Assembly (NCBI GenBank): GCA_023078555.1 | Contig: CM041200.1 | Coordinates: 806,001 to 870,000, forward strand | Direction of reading: 5' to 3' | DNA from: Ulva prolifera | Lineage: Eukaryota; Chlorophyta; Ulvophyceae; Ulvales; Ulvaceae | DNA length: 64,000 nt | Shown here: piece after piece, positions 32,289 through 42,625 of the stretch | Layout: every line of letters begins with the position of its first letter | Numbering within the stretch: the stretch's first letter is position 1 | Program-made: the position numbers and the translations under genes | Notes under the pieces: model-generated | Databases searched by the model: none | Seen by the model: the letters and a program-made list of their open reading frames with translations, nothing else | What the model was told of the DNA's origin: nothing

Positions 32289-33205
32289 AGTGCCTGGCCC
32301 GTGTATGGGCCACCAGAAAATTCAGACCGTATTTACATGGCTACAAATTTCGTGTTCGCACTGACCACGCGGCCTTGAAATGGTTGTCCACGGCTCGCTT
32401 CGAAAATTCTAAGCTAGAGCGATGGGCGATGCGCCTGCAAGAATTCCACTATGAAGTTGAGTACCTGCCGGGAGATCAGAATGTTGTGGCCGACCACCTG
32501 TCGCGACACTACTCCCACATGGAAGCGGGCAGTGTGACCGCAGTTGCTGGTCACCTGGCCTTTGCTACCGAGGGCCGCGTTCTTGATATTGAAGACGAGG
32601 GCCATGATGTGTTCGATCCCCAGTCATGGTGCATGCATAGCCTGCAAGAGCTGTGGTCATCGGGCGACACACAAGCAAAGAACAAGCAACCCTGCACCAT
32701 TTGCGGTGCTGCGGAGGGTTACGCTCACATGGTGTTATGCGATACCTGCAGCCGGCCATACCACCTGCAGTGTATGCATCCCCGACGGTATGTGGTACCC
32801 AATGGAGCGTGGCACTGCCATCAATGCGATGAAGCGTATTCCAACGTCGACGAACTCCACCGCAGCGACCCGATCTTATTTGCGCGGCGTGGAGATCCGC
32901 ACTACCCAGATCTAGCGGATTTGGTAAGTGCGTATGTTGAGCGTCAGGAGCGGGCAGTGGTCGAGTCCTTGAGCTGCCATGCATCAAGCGGTGACCGCGA
33001 CCCGGAAGCAGCGTCGCAGCACGCGCGTGCTGCGGCGGAAGCAGTATTCCATCCCGATATGCCCAAAGCGCTGAAACGCAAAGTCCGTAAGAAGGCTGCC
33101 ACCTTGCGATTGCATCCGACTCGCCCCGAATGGCTGCTCGAGCATACGCAATTGCGCACAGGCGACCGTTTGTGGCTAGCAGTGCCCCCTGTGGAATTCC
33201 GCTAG
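32289..33205 (+). pseudogene. Gypsy 2 RNase H end and PHD finger linker
   Basis: RNase H continues (LARVWATRKFRPYLHGYKF, FRVRTDHAALKWL, YLPGDQNVVADHLSRH). Between it and integrase, at about 32,689-32,832, sits a C4HC3 PHD finger. It reads CTICG, then CDTCSRPYHLQCMHP, then WHCHQCDEAY. PHD fingers read histone tails, so the domain could steer integration. A TAG at 33,203-33,205 interrupts the frame before integrase. Confidence 0.8.
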
Positions 33206-34422
33206 GGACTGATTGGAGCGTATCATGATCGCATGGGACATGCCGGCGTGAGCCAAACACTGGCCGTGCTACATCAGCACTACCATTGGCAAGGCATCAA
33301 GCTAGATGTAGCAGCTTATGTTGAACAGTGCCATGCTTGCCAAGTCAAGCGGTTGGAACTGCAACATGTGGCAGATGTGCAGCTTCCCCGCATGAGCAAG
33401 CCGTTCTGCCATGTGCACATTGACTTGGCTGGCCCGTTTCCCCTCCGTGAGGTGAAAGCGGCGCCAGTGCGTGGCAAGGCTGGGCGCACCAAAGCCACCT
33501 TGTCCACGGCACAGACCGGCCAAGGGTATGTGTGCCTAATGGTGGATTATTTCACAAAGGCAGCGGAATTCGAACCGCTGCGAGACAAGAGTGCCGACAC
33601 AGTCGCTCGTGCCGTGCATGACTTCTGGTTCATGCGCTACGGCATCCCGGAATGGGTGACCACGGATAACGGGACAGAGCTTGCTGGAGCCTTCCGGCAC
33701 CAGCTAGAACGGTTTGGCATTGACCACGTCCAGACCTCTGCGTACCATCCCAAGTCCAACGGCGCCGTCGAGCGACTAGTGCGCACAATGAAGACCATGT
33801 TGGCGGCAAAAATTGCCGGTGCCATCCATGATTGGCCCACGCTGCTTCCGCAGACACGCATGGAATACATGCAACGCCGGCATACAGTGACCGGTTATGC
33901 GCCGAATGAGTTGGTGATGGCACACCGCATCCGGCTGCCGCCTCCGGTGGGCGCGCGCGATGCGCACCCCCGCATGGCAGCCATCGAGATTTCTGCCATG
34001 CCCGAGGACGATTATGTGCGGAGCGCGACGCCCGCGCAGAGCGTGTGGCTGCGCGCGTATACGATCGCATCCTCCGTTCGCAACAACATAATGCTGACAG
34101 GCAAGCCCACCTTCTGGCCATTCGCAAGCCTAGGAGGGGGAGGAAATTGCAAGCTGGAGACCTTGCTTATGTCCTAGAACGCGGACTGGGCAAGAAAAAT
34201 GCGGTCACAGGCCCATTTGTTGTCGAAAGCATATCTGAAAATCAGGGTTTCCTGCGTACAATGCGCCAAGTGCCAGGTCAGGAAGTGCGCCACTTTCCAA
34301 TACACTTAGAACGTATGGCCCGATGCACGACTGTGACGGACGTGTTAGAGAAGCTCTTGCACGCCGCAGGCATGTCGATGCGGCCACCGCCCGATCACGC
34401 GGCGGCGCAGCTCACGAGCTAG
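33206..34422 (+). pseudogene. Gypsy 2 integrase
   Basis: After the TAG the same frame carries the zinc segment (MGHAGVSQTLAVLHQHYHW, CHACQVK). The core follows, with D, D, E at HIDLAGPFPL, TTDNGTELAG and SNGAVERLVRT. A shift near 34,050-34,150 moves the C-terminal part into another frame (34,045-34,422; GRKLQAGDLAYVLERGLGKK), which ends at a stop before the right LTR. Confidence 0.85.
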
Positions 34423-34466
34423 CGCACGCTGGCCCCATCGGCGCCTTTGTAAGATCATGACATGAA

Positions 34467-35124
34467 TGTCGTGACCTAGCTATGTAACTGAGCCATGCTC
34501 GTTGCTAGCATTGCTCGAGCCAGCGCAGCTGCGCGCAAATGCACTCACGCTGCGTGCATACGTCTGCACATGCATGCATGCGCGACTGTGCGCTCAGCCG
34601 TGCCATCAGCTCTGATGCACGCTTGTCTCTGCACTGCTTGGTGTAGTTGCAGTGCTCATAAGCCTTCTCATCCTTGAGGAAGCTGGGCCGATCCGGGCTG
34701 AGAACGAAATTAAAATACTATCAATTACATCGGGATGAACGGCCTCTATGTTGTGGCGTGCCGATCTGACGGTGAAGAATAGGCAGTGCTCTGTGTTATG
34801 AGCATGTAAGGAGAAGCAAAGGCGTCGGTGCGGAGCAGTGTTGAAAGGGAGTGTAACATGGTGCATTCAAACTAATCAAGATATCAAGATACAAGATTCG
34901 AGTTCAAGTCAAGTAGTACCAAGTAAAGATCAAGCAAGACTGGCGTTCTCATAGGTACTTTAGGGCATTGTATTGGCACTTAAGACTGCATCAATTCGCA
35001 TGGTGACAGTTAGTTCAGCTTACTCCCTATTACTTGGGCTCATAAGCTTGTGTTGTCTAGGCCACTCACATGCCTAGCTGCCTTGGAACCATCTTGGTTC
35101 AGGGCCTTTGTAAGATCATGACAA
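34467..35124 (+). repeat. Gypsy 2 3' LTR block and unassigned right tail
   Basis: Bases 34,467-34,687 match the left LTR block. The remaining 437 bases have no counterpart on the left. They end with the 20-base GCCTTTGTAAGATC repeat and ACAACA, just before copia A Gag. Either the left LTR has lost its right part, or another sequence inserted here. Confidence 0.6.
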
Positions 35125-35575
35125 CATCTCTATTATTCTGTGATAAGGAATTGAATCGACTCCAGAGTCTGTGGATTTCGGCTTCGGTGCTAGGCCTATA
35201 CTTTGCAGTCAAATAGGCCCATGCTTCACACAGGTGTGACATGCGATAGACAGTCGTCCTATTCGCGTCAGGCAAAGACATAAGGACTTGTGTCCTCGCC
35301 ATAGCATGGACACGCTGTTCGTCCGCAGACGGTGCGTGCTGCAACAAATGATCCAGTTCGAACTGACCTAACCACAAGAAGACTTTCTGCTCGTACGCAA
35401 CGAAGCTTTCGGTCTTATAGTTCCATTCAGGTAGTTTTCCCTTAGTCAGATCAGGCTCGCTACGTCCCCGAGATGCTCGCAGCGCTTCGGTCAACGTTTC
35501 GAGCGATATGAGAGACTCAGCAGGCGCTGCGGGTGTTGTCGGTGTCATTGCAGAGAGACTCAGCAGGACCAACAT
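35125..35575 (-). pseudogene. gag: Copia A gag N-terminal part
   Basis: The minus-strand frame contains MTPTTPAAPAESLISLETL, then GKLPEWNYKTESFVAYEQKV, LTAKYRPSTEAEIHRLWSRF and NSLSQ, the UBN2-type Gag domain of Ty1/copia. Gag is then cut by gypsy 2 and continues at 26,662. The open frame runs on for a few codons into gypsy 2 DNA, which is chance. The start is probably the MTP methionine about nine codons inside the frame. Confidence 0.88.
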
Positions 35576-36101
35576 CCACTACATGAGAGGAAAAGGGCAC
35601 CTGCTGACTGCGCTGCCCAATTTGGTCAGAGGGACGTGGTCGGATGAGACGTCCGCCGCGAAGTCACATGCCCGCGGGCTATTCTTCGTCTGGGAGCTGC
35701 TGGCCAACGTCCCTGTCGACGAGCGGCTAAAGATCAGCCTCGTCTTGCCTCTCCTCGCAAGGAGAGTTGTCATTAGAACGATTGAGATTGGACATCTTGC
35801 AGTAGGACAAAACGATTCTTTGTTGCGCGCGGCAACTGGCCGATTAATGGCTCGCAAGCCTGCAGGTTGAAAAAAAAAGCGAACGCATTCACTTTTCTCA
35901 GCGCTGATCATTAAAAACAAGCGTCTCGAATTGTATCTAACAACAATATGCTACGAGGACACTTAATGATGCCTGCGCTTGTGACCGCGGTATGAGCGCC
36001 GGCAAAACAGTGGAATGCCTGCCGTGTCTGCGCACAGACTTTCGCCAACGACTTCTTGAACATTACCATAACAGACATAACGCTAACATTCATCGATACC
36101 A
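35576..36101 (-). other. Copia A leader with primer-binding site
   Basis: Next to the 5' LTR the minus strand reads TGGTATCGATG (36,091-36,101), an initiator tRNA-Met-type primer-binding site. The rest is leader sequence; open plus-strand frames here have no domain. Confidence 0.75.
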
Positions 36102-36837
36102 TGTCAAAAATGCTTCATTCGCGCAGCTCAGACGCGCAATCTTCATGCAGGTCATGTCAGGACAGCCAGTGTTCCATACCTTCTGCGCACAGAGGTAGAA
36201 CTGAGGAACACAAAACGGGGAGATGCGAATACCGTGAAACAGTAGAGAGAATGGTTACAGATCATAGTATGCACATCCTTATATGCACACTGAACACTCA
36301 AGGTTACGGCGGGAGATCATCACAGGATCTCCCTCGCTACACCGGGACAATCCCGCTGGCGGCTTACCCCTGCACGATCATGTTATAAGCCAGGACCTAT
36401 GCGCAGCATTCAGAAAGCTAGCTAGTGGGCTGCAGAGCCGTTACATGTGGAGCACTCAGGTCGTACGTCGGCAATGCACAGATCAGGGGATGTACTGTAA
36501 TGCAGTGAGGCAATACAGGAACCACGTAAGACTGTAAGAGAATGGTTACAGTAGACTTGGAGGCACATGACTATATGCCACTGATCAGTCAAGTCTACGG
36601 CGGTCATAATCACAGTGACCGCACACAATCCTCACATAGATTGTGCTGGATTATGCTCATGCACATGATCATGCATATGTCCTAACATAACAGGAGTTGG
36701 GCCCGTGGCCACCACACTCATGTGCGTACTTGCACATCATGCATTGTGTCCCAGGATGGACCTCATTTATGACAGGTCATTCGTGCATGGGTGCACGTGT
36801 CACCACATTGCTGCCCGCAGGCTCATGCATTGTGACA
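36102..36837 (-). repeat. Copia A 5' LTR (LTR1), split by a solo LTR2
   Basis: LTR1 text runs from TGTCAAAAATGC at 36,102 to about 36,375 and resumes at 36,780, ending CATTGTGACA. About nine LTR1 bases seem lost next to the insert. GAGAG follows at 36,838. Confidence 0.88.
36381..36774 (+). repeat. Diverged solo LTR2 in the copia A 5' LTR
   Basis: The insert starts TGTTATAAGCC and ends CATTTATGACA, the LTR2 ends. Internal matches to LTR2 (CAGATCAGGG, GAATGGTTAC, CTAACATAACAGG) are recognisable but worn. The flanks GATCA and GGTCA look like a target duplication with one change. Confidence 0.75.
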
Positions 36838-37254
36838 GAGAGGTTCTCAACCTTTGAGTTCCGTGTAGAGCTATGGTTGAAAGGCCATGGCCTGTACCAT
36901 TTGCTCACGGTTTCCCCCACTGGACCTGAGACGAGTGTCCATAATAAGGTGTTGGTTGTAGTCTGTGTTTAGCTCCCTGCACAGGGCTTAGATTATGTCC
37001 GGGTTTATACTACGCTGTGTGATATTTGGGCTGCGCTGCCTTGACAGCCAAGTATATGCCCAGCAAAGATGCTGAGGTTAGGAGTCTCTGGGATAGGTTC
37101 TCTCGTGCCACGCTCAGAGGTGCCAGGGCCAAACAAGTTGAGGACCCGTGTACCCTCATCATGTCGCTGGTGAACCAGCTTACTGCTCTTGCTGCTGCAG
37201 CTGCTCCATATCAAGTCAGCAACAAGCTGTTTGAGCCTCTCGGCCGATAGTATA
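36838..37254 (+). pseudogene. Copia B gag, third part
   Basis: Gag resumes in the frame broken at 21,387 with RFSTFEFRVELWLKGHGLYH, then shifts to LTAKYMPSKDAEVRSLWDRF and CTLIMSLVNQLTAL at 37,026-37,250. This is the same UBN2 domain as in copia A (LTAKYRPST...). Frameshifts near 36,910 and 37,020 inactivate it. Confidence 0.75.
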
Positions 37255-37634
37255 AATCATTGCGTAGTGAGCAGGGCGGAAAATATTTCCTGACTCAGGT
37301 AGCTGCCATTACCAACCGTGCCTAGGGATTAGATGCCTGTGCACCAGCACATGGTGGTGGCATAGCAGGCCGAGACCACGGCCAAGGCCATGGCTACAGA
37401 GGGGGCAATGAGAACCGGGGACAACCGGCAGCTGTTGCCGCGATCGCCAATGGCGAGACGCGCACCTACCACGTATGCAAGAAGACTGGACACCTCTAGA
37501 AGGACTGCCCGGATCTGCATCCGGAAGATAGGAAGTATCTTCAGAACCAGGCTGCCAACAACGCCGGCCGCTAGGGACGAGGCGCCGGCAGAGGACGCGG
37601 ACGAGGACGAGGCAATGGCAACTCTGTTGCTGAC
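37255..37634 (+). pseudogene. Copia B gag end with broken zinc knuckle
   Basis: Around 37,470-37,515 the text reads YHVCKKTGHL, then TAG, then KDC. This is a CCHC knuckle whose first cysteine has become tyrosine and whose usual lysine codon has become a stop. Upstream is a G/R-rich spacer. Confidence 0.6.
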
Positions 37635-38123
37635 GTGCGATTTCCTAGCGACGACTTCTCTATGACGGATGTTGCGCACCTCGGCGAAAGCCTAAACTTC
37701 CTGGTGGACAGCGGATCTGATGTCCATGTCATTAAGAACCCCGAGTTGTTCTTGTCAATGCATGCTGCATCTGTAGAGTGCATTCACCCAATAGGGGATG
37801 AGGATATTCCAGTTCTAGGGGAGGGAACTATATGTTTCCGTCTGGGGTCCTATGTCACAATGGATGGGGAGATCAAAGATCTGACCATTGAGATCCCGAA
37901 TTGCTTGTATGTGCCGCACTGTCCTTTCAACATTTTGTCTACACACTTGTTGAAGAATGTCGGTATCACCTTGCAAACGCGTGTGGCGATGGAAGGAGGT
38001 GATCTTGTTTTCGTACCTGGGTTTTCTGACCAGGCCATGGGCCACAAGGAGGGTCGGAATACTCAATTGCATGACCACCAGAATTGGCCAATGTTTGTTG
38101 TGACTATGTCGGTATACCCTTGA
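37635..38123 (+). pseudogene. Copia B protease region; pol missing beyond
   Basis: LNFLVDSGSDVHVIKNPELF is the aspartic protease active site. GDEDIPVLGEGTICFRLG and PNCLYVPHCPFNILSTHLLK follow, matching copia A protease (NCLYVP/GVYYAPECPYNLLST). Text ends at 38,123. No integrase, reverse transcriptase or 3' LTR in the right orientation follows, so copia B is truncated. Confidence 0.8.
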
Positions 38124-38383
38124 GAGGGATATATTCAGGCTGCGATATAGAGCCCTTGTAGAACATTATTCCCACAGCAAGGGGGGTATAGTGGGACTAC
38201 GTAGCTTACCAGTGCATTAAATATCTGTGGATATGTGCTTGAGGCGACTCCATGCGTTACTGTGACATCAGACACGACAAACATCCGTTCTAGTCGTCAG
38301 GGTTGCACAGAGGAGACTGAAAACGATCCGCAGTCCGCAATTCAATTCAACAGTGTGGCTTTGTCGTCTTCGTAAGTTGTGCG
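38124..38383. other. Unassigned flank right of copia B
   Basis: No recognisable sequence here except GTGCG at 38,379-38,383, the left target duplication of the solo LTR2. Confidence 0.45.
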
Positions 38384-39546
38384 TGTTATAAACGAGAACC
38401 TATTATGTGTGCATTAGGAGGTTAGTAGAGCCTGTACCCGGAGAGCCGCCAGGTCGTATGAAAGGGCACTACACAAATCAGGGAGTATACTGCACTGGAT
38501 GCAACACACTGGAGGAACCTATGGAAGATGCAAGAGAAGGGTTACTTCAGACTTGGACGCATACGACTATATGCGACCATTCGTGCATGTCTAGCGTGGC
38601 CCAATGACAATGGCCCGGGGCGAGCCGCTCACGGAGCGCCCCAAGTATGTTCATGCATACCGTAAGAAATGTAAAGGCTCGTTGGAATTTGTCCGTCCAA
38701 ATCCCAGAGCGACGAAATTAATGCAAAATCCCGTCCCGTAGACGACCGCAGCGACGAAATTGACTAAAATAGTTTCGCCTTGTCCCGGCTTCTCGTCGCT
38801 GGAGCGAAGAAGTGCAAAACAATATGTACTGTTTTGGCTCTTGCAACTACAACACGACGGCGGCAATATAAATTTATTAATGGCATGTGTCCCGTCTACT
38901 CAGGGCAGCTGGCGCTTGGCGACTTGTATAATAATGCAAGCTGCTGTGTTACACATCCATCACAGGCCCTGTCAACCGCCTCTCCTCGTCGTCAATAGGC
39001 ATGTCATCAGCCTCCATGTCGAGGCTTTCATCTTCAATTAGTTCGAACTCTGCAGAACGCTTTAAGGCAGCTCGAATGAATTCCCCATCATCCCAGCATC
39101 GAGTTTACCCAATCTGGCGTAGCCCAGGTGGTCAAGCAACCCTAACTTATCATAGGAATGTACGAGCCACTGAAGGGCTGGTGCAGCCACAGCCGTGGCC
39201 AACAGCTTGAAGATGAATGTGGACAAGTCAGCATATCATGACAAGCCACGTGATGCCAGTACGACGAATGCTAAAGGAATAAATGTGGCTTGTCCAGACC
39301 CGCAATGCATGCGCGCGCCGAACTGAAAAACAATGAATCGCCTGTCTGTCCCGTTCACGCCAAAATCGAATGCCCCGAAATTAAAAACAATTGTTCCCGC
39401 GTCTTGTCCCACCTGGCCCGCAACGAACCTTTACATTTATTACGGTACTATCCTAACATAACATGGGCTGGGCCCTTGGCCACCATACCCATGCGCAGAC
39501 TTGCGCGTCATGCATTGCAGGTGTACCTAGACACTGATTTATGACA
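38384..39546 (-). repeat. Solo LTR2, split by a TA-flanked element
   Basis: LTR2 runs TGTTATAAACGAG (38,384) to TTTATGACA (39,546), opposite to the copia B 5' LTR. GTGCG lies on both sides (38,379-38,383 and 39,547-39,551). Without the insert it is 375 bases. Confidence 0.9.
38660..39445. mobile_element. Second TA-flanked DNA element, CCGTAA terminal repeats
   Basis: The ends CCGTAAGAAATGTAAAGG and CCTTTACATTTATTACGG are inverted copies, with mismatches over about 22 bases. TA lies on both sides (38,658-38,659 and 39,446-39,447), and the uninterrupted LTR2 at 1,230 has one TA there. The element is 786 bases with no long frame, so it is non-autonomous. It shares the CCGTA start, the TA target and the LTR2 host with the 18,001-20,203 element. 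Confidence 0.8.
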
Positions 39547-39771
39547 GTGCGTAACATACTGACAGTCCTGTCGTCCAAAGCGAAGCCTGGATCGGCTTGG
39601 ACCAGGCTGAGCATTGTCGAGGTCCCAAGTGTCCGCACACACGCGTTCAAGTTAGTATGCAGTCATGTGGGCAAGGTTGTCAGCGCGGCAGCCCGTCGAA
39701 GTGTCAAGCGAATGACCACACACTCAGGCACGCGTCGCGCAGCTCAGGTTAAAAGAACAGCTGCGAAGTAA
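39541..39771 (+). CDS. Possible exon with basic C terminus
   Basis: The frame starts inside the LTR2 end, so its start is not real. Downstream text (HAFKLVCSHVGKVVSAAARR, AQVKRTAAK and stop) looks coding and basic. Just upstream, GTAAGTTGTGCG at 38,372 and TGACAG at 39,559 could be splice donor and acceptor around the solo LTR. I do not recognise the product. Confidence 0.25.
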   Translation: MTVRNILTVLSSKAKPGSAWTRLSIVEVPSVRTHAFKLVCSHVGKVVSAAARRSVKRMTTHSGTRRAAQVKRTAAK

Positions 39772-41138
39772 AGTGAGCCCTCGTGCGTTAATTGTAACGA
39801 AGTATGCCATTTGTGTGCTTCTGGTTGCTGTGTACGTGAACTACGGCCAGTAGCATCGATCGCATGGTGCGCTGTCCAGAGCGAGCTGAGTGTCCGACAC
39901 GCAAAGATCGGATACATATATCTTGCCATACTCTCAGTATGTATATATATACTGCTATAGTCCCACTATGTATACATACTGCTGCTAGGAATGCCATGTC
40001 CCTCGAGCGAGTCAGCACATGATCACGTTTTGCTTCAATTGGAGAGCTCAGGCAGCTAGCATGGATCGCTTAAACAATGCTGAGCACTATAGAACAAGAA
40101 TAGGTAAATGTGCTGTGCATGCACTGTGAAAGGGCTGTGAACAGGCTGTGAATGGGTTATGGACGGGCAGGCATAGGTCCTGCTGATACTGTCTCTTGAC
40201 CATCATACACATCGCCAGTCAATTTAGTGACCTGAATAGGCGTAAACTACTGTTCATGTAGATTTCAACGATGTTTTTATCTTGCTCTGAAACTTTGTGA
40301 GCGAATTAGAATCAATTCTGGAAAGTGAGTGAGTCATTGAATGCTTTTCCACTCTGAACCAAACCATTATTCGATGTCCACACAGCGCCTATTGATATGA
40401 ACTGACAACTATTGACATCTGTACGGACCACAAGAACAAAGGCTTTCTAAATATCTCATCACTTTTGTGATCCGAGTTTTCGTTGCGTCTCTACAATCGA
40501 TAACGTTCATTATACCTTTATCCTATGCTTTTATACCCAGGGTATAAGAATATATACCCTTATACCGGTATATGGAACCCAATATACCCCTCAGGGCCAG
40601 CCTTATGTAACATGGACCAAATTCTTGTCAAGCTGCAACTGGAGGCCAGCTGAAAGCCTACGAAGAGACTCTGATCCACGCATTATCCCGAGTTTAGTAT
40701 GGCTGGTGGGACATTCATCGAGAGCAGGCAGGCGGTGCTGTGCAGTGCTGGTCACCACAACATGGCTACTGCTGAGACTTATGTTGAAGGCATCAGTACC
40801 AGTACCAACCATGGATTGTACACAAAGAGCGCATGGCTGGAGCAAGCAGTAGAATGCATAAATTAAACTTCCTAAGATTAGGCGCTGCTGGAAATGTGTG
40901 AAAGGTCTACATACACCAGCTTTTTGAGCATACAAGTGTCCAACGTGCAGCAAGAAGCTATGCAATGATCAGGAACTTGATTTGACCACAACTTTCGTCA
41001 CTGCTCGCCTAAACTTGTGGAATAATCGTTAGCATCTGATGCAGGCCAGTGGTATTAGGTCCAGAGCACAACACAACATACATACGCAGGCTGAATGACA
41101 AGGGAATGACAGCACATTCAGAAAAGTGAGGACCTGCT
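39772..41138. other. Unassigned AT-richer stretch
   Basis: I see no gene. It contains an alternating AT tract with TATGTATATATATAC near 39,940. At about 40,534-40,585 there is a cluster of TATACCC and its complement GGGTATA in both orientations. Other short frames have no domain content. Confidence 0.45.
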
Positions 41139-41259
41139 GTGGCAGTGAGCTGCAGTGGTACTGTAGCAAGAATTCGACCTGCTGGGCAATGCATCAATAG
41201 TCCCACCTGCCGAGTAGCAGTGAAATCTCGACCTGATGCGGCAGTGAATTCAAAGGCCA

Positions 41260-41402
41260 ACAGTGACAGTGTGTCAAGATCCGACCTGCCGGGTAGCAGT
41301 GTATCAAGCTCCGATGTGCCGTCAAGCAGTGTATCAAGTGGATCAAGATCCGATCTGCCGTGTAGCAGTGTGTCAAGATCCGACCTACTGGGTAGCAGAG
41401 CA
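41260..41402 (+). repeat. Minisatellite, about 30-base unit
   Basis: Units of the form GTGTCAAGATCCGACCTGCC followed by GGGTAGCA repeat four to five times with small changes. An open plus-strand frame through it gives S/D-rich repeats (SVSRSDLPGSS), which I take as a by-product. Confidence 0.75.
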
Positions 41403-41779
41403 CTTGAGCCACAATGGTCTGGATGGATTGCTGCGAAATTTTGTCAAACATAGCACTGAAAGACATGATATGCAGCCAGCACGGCCTCGTCTGACTTGGA
41501 ACAAGACAGCAGAGACAATTTCTGATAATTAATTATGATCAGATTGGCACCATGGACTGCAGACCAGGAACGAGCGGTCCAAGAGGCTGAGAACCGCTGA
41601 GGCAGGGACAGACATATCCTGCCAGTAGAAGAGGGTTTTGACAGAACCTAGACATTGACCCACCATGTGCAGAAAGAGCCTGCACCCGCTGCGGGCGGAG
41701 AAAGCGGCAGCTTGCCGTGGGCATGCAAAGCCAGTAGTGACCGGCCATTGGGAAGATAGAGAACAACAATGACTTGAAA

Positions 41780-42185
41780 AGGACACAGAGCCATGAGCAA
41801 CAAGATAGCAATACAATAAGCTGTGGGCACCCAGCCATGAGCACAAAACGCAATAATGACATGCTATGGGCACACGGTCATGAGCAGAGGGGCGAGACAT
41901 GAACATGCCATGCTACTAGGCTTAGAGCCTTGTGTGGAAACTTACAATCAACACGTGTCATGGACACGAAGCCATGGTCAATGAGATACATTAGTGACCT
42001 GCCATGGGCGCAGAAATCCAACATGCGCCTTCGATGGGAACAGAGCCACGTGAAGAGAGATGGGCTCATGCACTGAAGTAGGCTCCGAGCCATCGGCATT
42101 GAGATAGATGGGGCAATGATGTACCATGAGTCTTGAGCCATGAGTAGATGGTATGAGGACCCGCCGTGGGCGCAGAGCAATATGG
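41780..42185 (+). repeat. Degenerate minisatellite, roughly 45-base unit
   Basis: AGCCATGAGCA or AGCCATGGTCA followed by GCCATGGGCGCAGA-like text recurs at irregular spacing about eight times. The copies are diverged. Confidence 0.55.
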
Positions 42186-42456
42186 AAAGAGGTTACACAA
42201 TGTCTTGCCAGAGCCAAGGAGACCGTGCTTGTTTCCAGTGGTGTTGTTGCCGCACGTGTTGCTGAATTGTTATTGATCAATACAAAGAGGCCACAGTGTG
42301 CATAGCTACTCTGCTCACGCTGTCTTAACGGCATCGGCCCAAAAAAGGTAGACATCGTGTGATAAGCACAATCATCGTTATGGTGCCGCAGGGTGACTCA
42401 CAACGGCGAGAGTGATGCATCGTTTCGCCTTGGTTTGAGGGGAACATGACGAGAGA

Positions 42457-42625
42457 TATGTTGAGCAGCTGCCTGTCAAAGCACGATTTCAGCTGAAGTG
42501 CAGGGGAGTCGAGCACAATCTGAAGCCAATCGCTTCATATCTAGCTCACAGATCGGGAGTGCAATGGGAAACGCCCCCGCATGCAAGTGCCCCTCATTAC
42601 ATGGGAAGGGCGGTACACACTTCCG
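42457..42625 (+). repeat. Direct repeat D, copy 1
   Basis: The stretch beginning AGATATGTTGAGCAGCTGCC is repeated at 42,877-43,045 (AGATATGTCGAGCAGGTGCC) with about 80 percent similarity by eye. It is a local duplication of unknown nature. Confidence 0.65.

Larger units (their letters stand above)
26663..35124 (+). mobile_element. Degenerate Ty3/gypsy retrotransposon (gypsy 2) inside copia A gag
   Basis: Near-identical LTR blocks of about 218 bases lie at 26,663-26,880 and 34,467-34,687, with Gag, protease, reverse transcriptase, RNase H, PHD finger and integrase text between. Copia A Gag breaks off on both sides, so this element inserted into it. The right edge is unclear: after the shared LTR block 437 more bases precede copia A Gag. 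A 20-base repeat starting GCCTTTGTAAGATC occurs at 34,443 and 35,103. No clean target duplication is visible. Several frameshifts and stops show it is dead. Confidence 0.85.
21388..36837 (-). mobile_element. Ty1/copia retrotransposon copia A, with a nested gypsy element
   Basis: LTR1 copies bound the element at 21,388-21,734 (3') and 36,102-36,837 (5', interrupted). GAGAG lies directly outside both ends (21,383-21,387 and 36,838-36,842). On the minus strand the order is LTR, primer-binding site, gag N terminus (35,575-35,125), gypsy 2 insertion, gag C terminus, protease, integrase, reverse transcriptase, RNase H, purine tract, LTR. Integrase before reverse transcriptase defines Ty1/copia. One frameshift, one internal TGA and the gypsy insertion make this copy inactive. 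Confidence 0.93.

Noticed and set aside
38384-39546. 3' LTR of copia B
   Set aside because: Its orientation is opposite to the copia B 5' LTR and it has its own GTGCG duplication, so it is a separate solo LTR.
41139-41453. Serine/aspartate-rich protein gene
   Set aside because: The frame is the product of a 30-base minisatellite, which stays open because the unit is a multiple of three.
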